A stretch of 6,055 nt of DNA from Promethearchaeota archaeon (GTDB lineage Archaea > Asgardarchaeota > Lokiarchaeia > Sigynarchaeales > MK-D1). This document shows, piece after piece, positions 1-6,055 of the stretch. Location: NCBI GenBank assembly GCA_016839385.1, contig JAEOUK010000210.1, positions 1 through 6,055 on the forward strand. The letters run 5' to 3'. Positions within the stretch are counted from its first letter, which is position 1; the number at the start of each line of letters is the position of its first letter. Below the pieces are notes generated by a model. It searched no databases, had not been told where the DNA came from, and was given only the letters and a program-made list of their open reading frames with translations. A program made the translations under genes and the position numbers.

Positions 1-1
1 A

Positions 2-1723
2 AATTTACGACCTGGTTGGGACGCATATCCTGTATATGAAATTGCACATCCACCAGGTGCAAATTGTATTGGAGAAAATGGCGATTTGTATTATGTGGAT
101 AATCTTAATCATAAATTCATGAAAATGGATGAATTTGGTACTCACACCGAATTGATCTCTACCGGTAATCTTAGTTTCACTGATTTAGAATACCAACCAA
201 ATAATAATCGGATATTGGGAATAACAGAAAATGGATTTTATACTATTTCCTCCAACCAGATTTCACTCCTGAAAAATTATACCTATTTTAGACCTCTGAG
301 CGAGTTAGCAGTCAATCCAATTGATGATTCATTTTATTGCGGATCTCTCTTTGATAATACGGATATATTTCATTTTGATGCTAACGGAAATAATCTTTCA
401 ACAATTGTATCTGATGTACAAGGATGTAGTCAAATCATCTTGAATAACAACCAAACTCTCTTATATTATACACATACCTATAATGGAACTATAACCCAAC
501 TTAATTTTACGTCATCCGTAATAAAAACCATGAGAACGGGAATAGGATTACCTGGTACTCAAGAAGTCATCGGAATCGGCGTGGATGAAAATGATACGCT
601 TTATAGCATGACAGCGGATGGAAATGACCGGGGTTTCTTTAAATATTACTCTAATGGAACGCATGAAATTATAATGAATTCGAAAGGAGGAATGGGAGGA
701 CTCACGTGGTTTCCAAAATTGAAATCATTTGTAGCTGCAGTAAGTTTTGGGGGGTGTTTTGTGAAATATGATCCTTCGAAAACTGCTGTGGAATACCTCA
801 CTCCTGTAGTGAATTCTTATTCGTTAGCTGAGACTCGTGATGGAAAAATATTGTATGCAGTTGATGATAAGATTTACATGCTTAATTTAACTGAACCAAT
901 TGGACCTACGGGACAGCATGAACCAACCATTTTTGCGACATCACCTAATCAAACCGCTATTAATAGTATAATTGTAGATGTGGATGATGCAATGTATACT
1001 GGATTAGCAAACGATTCGGTCTCTATCTTTCATCTATCTAATACTGGTAGCATGGAATCATGGTTTACAAATGAGATTGGGGAATCTACAAAATCTATAG
1101 TATATGATAAAAAAAATCACGATTTCGTTTTAGTTACTGCCGATTTGGTACAAAATTCGTCTAATATTTGGCGAATTCCAGTTGAGGATCCCATGAGCTA
1201 TTCAAAAATCCTTACCTTAAATCAGACCGATAAAACCAGTGGAGTTGTGGATGATCAAGGAAATATCTACGTCTATGAAGCTTACAATAACTCTCTCTAT
1301 AAAATACCTGAAGGTGCATTAGAATCCGAATTGCTTACGACGAATTTTGTCAATTTTACAGATATCTACGGAGCTGATGCGATTATAGAACCCTCTTTGG
1401 GGTATTGCAGTGTAGAAAATGGGATATTGATTGGTAGAAACGATGACTTGCATATTTTCCTGCTAGATGAAAATGAAAGGTTTATCTTCGCTATTAACAA
1501 TCGAGGAATAGATAATGCAGCAATCTTCCAAAATTACAATCAGGAAATGTTATGTACACAATCCACATTAATCATCAAGATGATATATGGAGAACCTCCT
1601 CCTAATCCACCACCTGATAAAATTGGTATTTCTCCATTATTTTTCGTGGTTTCCGTTATCGGTATTACAATTATATACATTCTTCGAATGAAGAAGGGGG
1701 GAAAAGTTGTTATCAAGCACTAA
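2..1723 (+). CDS. Membrane-anchored beta-propeller-like surface protein, 5'-truncated by the window edge
   Basis: The reading frame is open from base 2 to the TAA at 1721-1723, giving 573 visible residues. The TTG at 86 lies inside the continuing frame (residues NGDLYYVDN read straight through it), so the true start is left of the window. At least 11 short beta-hairpin units recur about every 41-53 residues, for example DLYYVDN (28), FYCGSLFDNTDIFHFD (111), TLYSMTADGN (199), ILYAVDDKIYMLNL (283) and IYVYEAYNNSLYKIPEG (422). This pattern fits NHL, SMP-30 or YVTN-like propellers. There are 15 N-x-S/T sequons. The tail has a proline-rich stalk (GEPPPNPPPDK), one hydrophobic segment (about residues 543-561) and a basic end (RMKKGGK), so the bulk should lie outside the cell with a short cytoplasmic tail. 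Ligand and role are unknown. The protein class is fairly secure; the exact propeller family is not. Confidence 0.8.
   Translation, partial: NLRPGWDAYPVYEIAHPPGANCIGENGDLYYVDNLNHKFMKMDEFGTHTELISTGNLSFTDLEYQPNNNRILGITENGFYTISSNQISLLKNYTYFRPLSELAVNPIDDSFYCGSLFDNTDIFHFDANGNNLSTIVSDVQGCSQIILNNNQTLLYYTHTYNGTITQLNFTSSVIKTMRTGIGLPGTQEVIGIGVDENDTLYSMTADGNDRGFFKYYSNGTHEIIMNSKGGMGGLTWFPKLKSFVAAVSFGGCFVKYDPSKTAVEYLTPVVNSYSLAETRDGKILYAVDDKIYMLNLTEPIGPTGQHEPTIFATSPNQTAINSIIVDVDDAMYTGLANDSVSIFHLSNTGSMESWFTNEIGESTKSIVYDKKNHDFVLVTADLVQNSSNIWRIPVEDPMSYSKILTLNQTDKTSGVVDDQGNIYVYEAYNNSLYKIPEGALESELLTTNFVNFTDIYGADAIIEPSLGYCSVENGILIGRNDDLHIFLLDENERFIFAINNRGIDNAAIFQNYNQEMLCTQSTLIIKMIYGEPPPNPPPDKIGISPLFFVVSVIGITIIYILRMKKGGKVVIKH
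1628..1684 (+). other. C-terminal transmembrane anchor of the surface protein
   Basis: These codons encode a hydrophobic stretch of about 19 residues starting ISPLFFVVSVIG and ending at IYIL. The proline-rich linker GEPPPNPPPDKIG comes before it and the basic tail RMKKGGKVVIKH after it. By the positive-inside rule the preceding domain is extracytoplasmic. This is a normal single-pass anchor arrangement for archaeal surface proteins. Confidence 0.8.
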
Positions 1724-1740
1724 TCATCGTGGTTTTCAAC

Positions 1741-1749
1741 TTTTTTTTT
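1741..1749 (+). terminator. Oligo-T tract, probable terminator of the surface-protein gene
   Basis: A run of nine T begins 17 bases after the stop codon of the plus-strand gene, inside the 49-base gap between two convergent genes. Archaeal RNA polymerase can terminate at T-rich tracts without a strong hairpin, and none is visible here. On the opposite strand, the sequence after the convergent gene holds the palindrome AGAAATTTCT followed by a short T run (about 1756-1769), which is a weaker candidate for that gene. Confidence 0.45.
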
Positions 1750-1772
1750 CATTTTAAAAAGAAATTTCTCGA

Positions 1773-3098
1773 TTATGGAGCAATCGAATTCTCCTTACTC
1801 TCTGATTCTTCCTCATTTTCCAAGGTTCGGAATGTATCTCTAAAGAAGGAACTCACAATGTTCTTCTGTAACTTTTTCAAGCCTCTTTTGCCCTTTTTCA
1901 GATTTTTTTCTAAATGGCTCTGGATTTTTTCAAATTGACCGGATTCAATTAGTGAGAGAATATTTTCACAGCTGGATTTTATAATTGGTGAATTTTCATC
2001 ACTTACTTGGTTTTGAGCCATCTTTAGGTAGTATGCACCTTTTTCATAATCTTGTATCCATAAATACACCATCGCAATATCGTAATGAGTCCAATTTTCC
2101 ATTTTTTTATTTTTGTTGTTTTCAAAATGATTGATCAAGTCCCTAGGAGCAGCATGTTGCTCAAACCATGGTAGAACAAATTCCATAATACCATCTCTGA
2201 CCAATTTTAAATCAGTTTTGGTTTCTTCACTCCAATATTCTCCTCCATGAGTAGGGACTTGTGCAAATAGGGTAATTCGCCCTCCTATACCTTTGAGATC
2301 ACTAAATAACGGTCGAATCCATACATTTACATAATATTCCCCCTCCTCCTCCCCATTTTTCTGAAATTCGATATACTGGAGGATAGTTCCATCACAGATT
2401 CGCCCGATATCTGATTTTTTGTAGGATTTAAATCCATGCTTTCTAAGAGGTCTTGATATTAACCTGCGTTGATTTCTCAAAAACTCAAGGTCATTAATAT
2501 ATCCTATAGAATTCCAGCTAATCCGTGTAATATCGTTAATTCCCAAAATTTTCAGAAATTTAACAACAAGGGGAATTTCTAATTCTCCTTTTATATCTTG
2601 AAGAATGATTTTTTTATCAAGTAATTCCCGAATCTCATTTATCTCAGTTTTTTTTAATCCTAAGAGTCTAAGTTCCCGAATATTAACCATTCGAAGCTGT
2701 TGTTTTATCTCTTGAATAGAAGGTTCCTCAATGTCATAATCCAAGAAAAAAGATGCCCGAATTTCTCCTAAAACAAAGAATACATAACCCCATCCACTGC
2801 CTTCTGTATATTCAATAAATAAAATGGGAAAGGATTTGGAGAAATTACGGAATTCCATCAATGTTTTGGGAGTTAAGGATATATCCCAATCAATATTTTC
2901 CATATGTTGTTCAAAATACTCATCAAAATCTTCTTCCTTCTTAACCTCTTCAACATTTTTTTCATCTAAAACAAAATATACCCACTTTTCATTTGTTGTC
3001 GAGATAATTACATAATCGTATTTATTCTTCTTGAGTTTCTTACGTAATGACCTTATATACATTTTTTGAATAAGAAATACTCCAGAAATTTCGCTCAT
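1773..3098 (-). CDS. Uncharacterised protein with DUF4304-like domain and TPR-like tail
   Basis: This complete 441-residue protein has no signal peptide or membrane segment, so it is probably cytoplasmic. Residues 25-120 form an alpha/beta region (YDYVIISTTNEKWVYFVLDE, later GWGYVFFVLGEIRASFFLD) that I do not recognise. Residues 130-205 are helical with basic and acidic stretches. Residues 209-326 resemble DUF4304: a helix with LRKHGFKSYKK, then RICDGTILQYIEFQKNG and YYVNVWIRPLF, the usual 'GFkk...f.R..dgi.q.i.fQk....fyvn' order. Residues 335-390 (NWTHYDIAMVYLWIQDYEKGAYYLKMA) look like one or two TPR-type helical pairs, followed by a lysine-rich then acidic end. DUF4304 has no settled biochemical function; it occurs in bacterial proteins annotated from many contexts. 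The start at 3098 has AAGGAG only one base before the ATG, too close for normal use; Met13 is the alternative start. It is convergent with the surface-protein gene and 127 bases downstream of the AllH-family gene. Confidence 0.8.
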   Translation of the reverse strand: MSEISGVFLIQKMYIRSLRKKLKKNKYDYVIISTTNEKWVYFVLDEKNVEEVKKEEDFDEYFEQHMENIDWDISLTPKTLMEFRNFSKSFPILFIEYTEGSGWGYVFFVLGEIRASFFLDYDIEEPSIQEIKQQLRMVNIRELRLLGLKKTEINEIRELLDKKIILQDIKGELEIPLVVKFLKILGINDITRISWNSIGYINDLEFLRNQRRLISRPLRKHGFKSYKKSDIGRICDGTILQYIEFQKNGEEEGEYYVNVWIRPLFSDLKGIGGRITLFAQVPTHGGEYWSEETKTDLKLVRDGIMEFVLPWFEQHAAPRDLINHFENNKNKKMENWTHYDIAMVYLWIQDYEKGAYYLKMAQNQVSDENSPIIKSSCENILSLIESGQFEKIQSHLEKNLKKGKRGLKKLQKNIVSSFFRDTFRTLENEEESESKENSIAP

Positions 3099-3143
3099 AC
3101 TCCTTATTCTACTTAGGTTTCTCTTAAGTATTTAGATGAAATT

Positions 3144-3155
3144 CCCTTATATCAA
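3144..3155 (-). promoter_or_regulatory. Possible archaeal TATA box for the DUF4304-like gene
   Basis: On the minus strand the sequence TTGATATAAGGG lies about 47-58 bases before the ATG at 3098, with A-rich sequence just upstream that could act as a BRE. A transcription start about 25 bases downstream would leave a leader of roughly 20-30 bases. The match is ordinary for AT-rich DNA, and a second AT-rich element (TAAATACTTAA) nearer the ATG could serve instead. Confidence 0.25.
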
Positions 3156-3225
3156 TATTTTATCATAGTATCTCCGCAAGAAGATTCTGGTATGGATGGA
3201 ACTTGAATTACTCGTACCCAAAACA

Positions 3226-4233
3226 TTACTGAACATGATTCTTTTGATTAATTACATCGCTTATTATTAGAAATCCACCCAAAATGATTCCAAATACTAT
3301 ATCCACTCCGGATGTACCACCTAAATTCAATACTTTTCTTGCAGAATTTTCGACCTCTTGCTGATCCGATGTAAGTAATTTCTCCAAAAGAATTGCTACA
3401 AATTCGCTTACATTACCAATTGAGGTTTCTCTTAAAAATTCTTGACTTATGAATGTAGTTCGTCCTGATACATTAGATGTTATTGTATGATTTATTTTCT
3501 TCACATCAATACTTGATTCTGGGAAATTTTCCGAAAAATAAATCATACTAATCATTAATCCCAGAAGTATATCATCTGCAGCAGGAGTTAGTCCGGATCC
3601 CAAACCTACTAGTTTACTACTAATGTGATCTATATTAGTCAAATTTCCTTCTTTTATCGCTTTAAGCAAAGAAGAAATATGAGGTAATGCGAAAATAGAA
3701 AGTGTTCCAAGTTTATGAATTGGTCCTTGGTCAATACCATCAAGATTAGTAAATGAAATTAATTCATTTATTCCTATCAGTGGATGATCTCTTACAGTTA
3801 AATTTCTTAAAAACTCTAAGTTCGTGACAATTGAATTAATGGGCTGCAAATTTACAAAATATTTTCGTTTCGGGATCCATAATTCAGCTCTTTTATTTGA
3901 TATAATGAGGGAATTATCTCCAAGTGTTATGAGATCACCAGATCTTGTTACCAAATCCCCGATTTTTATTCCTGCAGTTAATAGATTTATATTAGGAGGG
4001 ACATCAACAAGTATGTTTAAAGGACCATTTCCAATCTCTTTTCCAACAATACTGATCAACGAATTTCCCCTTATACAAATGTTGATTACACGTTCAAATA
4101 TACTATGTATCCATCCAAGGTCCCCTTGGTCCTGGATTTTTTTATTTACAGATATACCTATTGAAAGGGAATTCAGAATCATAGAATTATCAGAAAAACT
4201 TGAAGATATGGTATGAGAATTTAAGTCAGTCAT
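3226..4233 (-). CDS. allH: AllH/DUF2877 family protein, putative oxamate carbamoyltransferase subunit
   Basis: This complete 335-residue protein belongs to the DUF2877 family, whose E. coli member AllH (YlbF) is reported to form oxamate carbamoyltransferase with AllF (FdrA) and AllG (YlbE). That enzyme phosphorolyses carbamoyl-oxamate (oxalurate) to oxamate and carbamoyl phosphate in allantoin breakdown. The family hallmark is clear at residues 210-225, GLGSGLTPAADDILLG. Two further family blocks are RTTFISQEFLR (258-268) and LGGTSGVDIVFGIILGG (304-320). The N-terminal half carries the usual GWIHSIFERVINI (40-52), GNGPLNILVD (68-77) and RAELWIPK (115-122). It is soluble, with no signal peptide. 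The ATG has only a weak GGAA upstream; Met18 is a less likely alternative start. It lies 33 bases after the ABC ATPase gene and in an operon-like string with carbamate kinase. Family assignment is strong; the exact substrate is inferred from context. Confidence 0.88.
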   Translation of the reverse strand: MTDLNSHTISSSFSDNSMILNSLSIGISVNKKIQDQGDLGWIHSIFERVINICIRGNSLISIVGKEIGNGPLNILVDVPPNINLLTAGIKIGDLVTRSGDLITLGDNSLIISNKRAELWIPKRKYFVNLQPINSIVTNLEFLRNLTVRDHPLIGINELISFTNLDGIDQGPIHKLGTLSIFALPHISSLLKAIKEGNLTNIDHISSKLVGLGSGLTPAADDILLGLMISMIYFSENFPESSIDVKKINHTITSNVSGRTTFISQEFLRETSIGNVSEFVAILLEKLLTSDQQEVENSARKVLNLGGTSGVDIVFGIILGGFLIISDVINQKNHVQ

Positions 4234-4266
4234 TGTTTGTTTCCATGATCTAGTGTAATCTGGTAC

Positions 4267-5889
4267 CTATTCTTTTACTCCAGACATCAATCTTCCAATG
4301 TGACTAATTTGAGCTTCAGCAGCTGGGATTATTCCCATAAACTCTCCTTCATAAATAACCGCAATCCGATCACTTAAACTCATGACGATTTCTAAGTCCT
4401 CAGAAATAAGCAAAATAGCTACTTTTTTCTCTCGTTCCTTCAAAATTTTCCTTTTAATAAAATCTGTTGCCCCAACATCTAACCCAGCTGTTGGTTGAGC
4501 AATAATAAGAAACTTTGGGTCTCTAGAAAGAACTTTAGCTAGAAGAACTTTTTGTAAATTTCCACCTGAGAGATTTCCCACCAAAGTATATGGACCAGGA
4601 GCATTTATGTCATATTCTTTTATGATTTTCTCAGCATTCTTTCGAATTTCTTTATTTTTCAAGAAGCCTTGTTGTGAAAAATGTTTCTTGGAATGAGTTT
4701 CCAAAACTAAATTTTCTGCAATTGAAAAGCTCATTATCAAGCCTACTCCTTTCCTATCTTCAGGAATATCTCCTATCCCCATCTCAATTAATTTATTTGG
4801 AGGGAAATTAGTTATATCCTGATTAAAAAAGCGTATTTCGCCAGAAGTAGCCCTTCTCATTCCAGAAAGAACATCTGAAAGCTCTTTTTGACCATTTCCA
4901 GCGATACCAGCAACACCCAGAATTTCTCCCTCGTTTATGGAGAAAGAAATCCCCTTGAGAGCTTCTTGACCCTTGTCATTCAATGTTTTTATATCTCTTA
5001 CTTCAAGAATGGGCTTTTTAGATTCGATTTCTGCTCTCTCTTGTTCTGATTTAATTTCTCTTCCAACCATTTTCAACGATAAAGTTTTTGGATCAGTTGA
5101 TTTGGTTTCCACAGTATCAATCAGACGTCCACGTCTTAGTACTGTCACTCTTTCGCTTATTGCGAATACTTCAGGTAATTTATGTGTAATTATAATCACA
5201 GATAACCCTTCATTCGCCATGGATTTTAGCGCTTTAAAGAATTCCTTTATTTCTTGAGGTGTGAGGACCGAAGTTGGTTCGTCAAGAATAAGTATTCGAG
5301 CTCCTCGATATAAAGATTTTATTATCTCAACACGTTGGCGAATGCCCATAGGAAGCTGTTCGACAATTGCTTTTGGGTCAACTTCCAAACTATATATTTT
5401 TGAGAGTTCACGAATTTTTTTCTCTGCATTTGCTAAATTTAACAGAGGTTCTTTGGAGGATTTTTGACCAAGAATGATATTTTCAGTAACACTCATGGTA
5501 GGTATTAAAGTGAAGTGTTGATGTACCATTCCAATTCCGACTGCAATGGCATCTTTTGGGGATCTAAAATTCACAGGAATTCCTCTAATTTTAATTTCAC
5601 CTGAATCAGAGCGATAAAGCCCATATAAAATATTCATCAAAGTTGATTTACCTGCTCCATTTTCTCCAAGCAATGCGTGAATTTCACCTGCCTTCAATTC
5701 AAAATTGATACCATCATTAGCTAATACCCCTGGAAATTGTTTGGTGATTCCATTCATTTCTACTATCGGTTCACCACGTTTCAGTTCTTTTAGATTAAGC
5801 GTTTCTGGTAATTTTCGTTTTCTCCAAAATTTTAATGAATTAAAGAATTTGTCGATTTTCATTTTCATATCGGATTTTTTTGTGTTCAT
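4267..5889 (-). CDS. ABC importer ATPase with two nucleotide-binding domains, nucleoside/BMP type (NupO/YufO-like)
   Basis: This 540-residue protein energises import through a carbohydrate-uptake-2/nucleoside type transporter on the inner face of the membrane. Domain 1 (about 42-280) has Walker A GENGAGKST (75-83), Q-loop Gln124 in MVHQHF, a variant signature LPMGIRQRVEI (179-189), Walker B ILILDEP with Glu204, and switch His236. Domain 2 (about 294-535) is degenerate as usual in this family: GNGQKEL instead of a full Walker A (331-337), a good signature NLSGGNLQK (439-447), LIIAQPTAGLD with Gln465 in place of the catalytic Glu, and SED instead of the switch His. The motifs MVHQHFTLIPTMSVTENI and PEDRKGVGL are typical of BMP-associated NupO/YufO ATPases rather than RbsA. 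A basic N-terminal extension of about 40 residues precedes the domain; an in-frame stop 24 bases upstream fixes ATG 5889 as the earliest ATG. No permease or binding-protein gene lies in the window. The exact substrate (nucleoside, purine or ureide) is inferred. Confidence 0.93.
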   Translation of the reverse strand: MNTKKSDMKMKIDKFFNSLKFWRKRKLPETLNLKELKRGEPIVEMNGITKQFPGVLANDGINFELKAGEIHALLGENGAGKSTLMNILYGLYRSDSGEIKIRGIPVNFRSPKDAIAVGIGMVHQHFTLIPTMSVTENIILGQKSSKEPLLNLANAEKKIRELSKIYSLEVDPKAIVEQLPMGIRQRVEIIKSLYRGARILILDEPTSVLTPQEIKEFFKALKSMANEGLSVIIITHKLPEVFAISERVTVLRRGRLIDTVETKSTDPKTLSLKMVGREIKSEQERAEIESKKPILEVRDIKTLNDKGQEALKGISFSINEGEILGVAGIAGNGQKELSDVLSGMRRATSGEIRFFNQDITNFPPNKLIEMGIGDIPEDRKGVGLIMSFSIAENLVLETHSKKHFSQQGFLKNKEIRKNAEKIIKEYDINAPGPYTLVGNLSGGNLQKVLLAKVLSRDPKFLIIAQPTAGLDVGATDFIKRKILKEREKKVAILLISEDLEIVMSLSDRIAVIYEGEFMGIIPAAEAQISHIGRLMSGVKE

Positions 5890-5944
5890 TATTGGAATCT
5901 CATGTATTTTTTATCGATTTCTGATTTTTTTTTTTGAATGATAA

Positions 5945-6055
5945 TTATTTTTTAAAATGTGTTCCTGTTTTTCCAAGAAGAGCACTTTGGATGTGATCTA
6001 TTGATGTAATAATAGCTTGATCTCCTCCGTGTTCAATAAAATTAATGCACGCTTG
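5945..6055 (-). CDS. arcC: Carbamate kinase, C-terminal 36 residues only (gene runs off the right edge)
   Basis: Reading the minus strand from the right edge gives an open frame of 36 residues ending at TAA (5945-5947). It contains FIEHGGDQAIITSI and then SALLGKTGTHFKK. The pattern 'F.e.Gg..AiIt....a..AL.GktGT.i' is the closing helix and final strand of carbamate kinases (ArcC/CpkA, amino-acid kinase fold). These enzymes transfer phosphate between carbamoyl phosphate and ADP, giving ATP plus carbamate, which decays to ammonia and CO2. The stop is 55 bases before the ABC ATPase start on the same strand. Next to an AllH-family gene, a catabolic, ATP-forming direction is the natural reading. The N-terminal catalytic part lies outside the window and cannot be checked. 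Confidence 0.88.
   Translation of the reverse strand, partial: QACINFIEHGGDQAIITSIDHIQSALLGKTGTHFKK

Noticed and set aside
86..88. TTG as the start of the plus-strand surface protein
   Set aside because: The frame is open to the left edge and the upstream residues continue the same repeat unit, so this is an internal codon of a truncated gene.
1729..1938. 69-codon plus-strand open frame rich in Phe
   Set aside because: It begins in the intergenic T tract and overlaps the 3' end of the minus-strand DUF4304-like gene; the Phe content reflects Lys codons of the opposite strand.
322..2550. Second ABC domain's lost Walker A and catalytic Glu seen as damage elsewhere in the window, and the run CCTCCTCCTCC near 2341 seen as a repeat element
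   Set aside because: The degenerate second nucleotide site (encoded near 4450-4920) is normal for this transporter family, and the CCT run simply encodes a Glu-rich stretch (GEEEGE) of the DUF4304-like protein.
3099..3225. Possible small gene, tRNA or riboswitch in the largest gap
   Set aside because: The 127-base gap is AT-rich with no cloverleaf, no strong stem and no open frame of note; only a weak TATA-like element is visible.
3824..4216. 130-codon plus-strand open frame
   Set aside because: It lies entirely inside the AllH-family gene on the opposite strand, which has clear family motifs; its translation has no recognisable features.
5925..5935. T11 run read as a terminator
   Set aside because: It is T-rich only on the plus strand, where no gene ends nearby; on the transcribed minus strand it is an A run between carbamate kinase and the ATPase gene. 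It may be a site of sequencing error but affects no coding frame.
4973..5941. Three plus-strand open frames across the ABC ATPase region
   Set aside because: All are antisense to an intact, motif-complete ATPase gene and contain no domain of their own.

Overview
The window is AT-rich, gene-dense DNA with short gaps, oligo-T stretches after genes and only weak or badly spaced Shine-Dalgarno sequences. It looks archaeal. A large surface protein with many N-glycosylation sequons, a proline-rich stalk and one C-terminal membrane anchor resembles proteins common in Asgard and other uncultivated archaea. The lineage is an inference from style; no marker gene is present.

Left part (2-1723, + strand): the 3' part of a gene for a membrane-anchored, probably glycosylated beta-propeller-like protein, open through the left edge. 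A T9 tract follows it. It meets head-on a minus-strand gene (1773-3098) for a 441-residue protein of unknown function. That protein has a DUF4304-like middle domain and a TPR-like helical tail.

Right part (3226-6055, all minus strand), in transcription order: the last 36 codons of a carbamate kinase (not an ATG-to-stop ORF in this window, but clear when read from the right edge); a double-domain ATPase of the nucleoside/BMP-type ABC importer family; and an AllH/DUF2877 protein, the family of an oxamate carbamoyltransferase subunit. The gaps are 55 and 33 bases, which fits one operon.

Together the three genes suggest a catabolic module. A purine-derived or related nitrogen compound would be imported, a carbamoyl group released by phosphorolysis through an AllFGH-like transcarbamoylase, and the carbamoyl phosphate used by carbamate kinase to make ATP. 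The other expected parts (AllF/FdrA-like and AllG/DUF1116-like proteins, ABC permeases, a BMP-type binding lipoprotein) are not in the window and would be expected beyond the right edge. I see no RNA genes, CRISPR arrays, insertion sequences or attachment sites.
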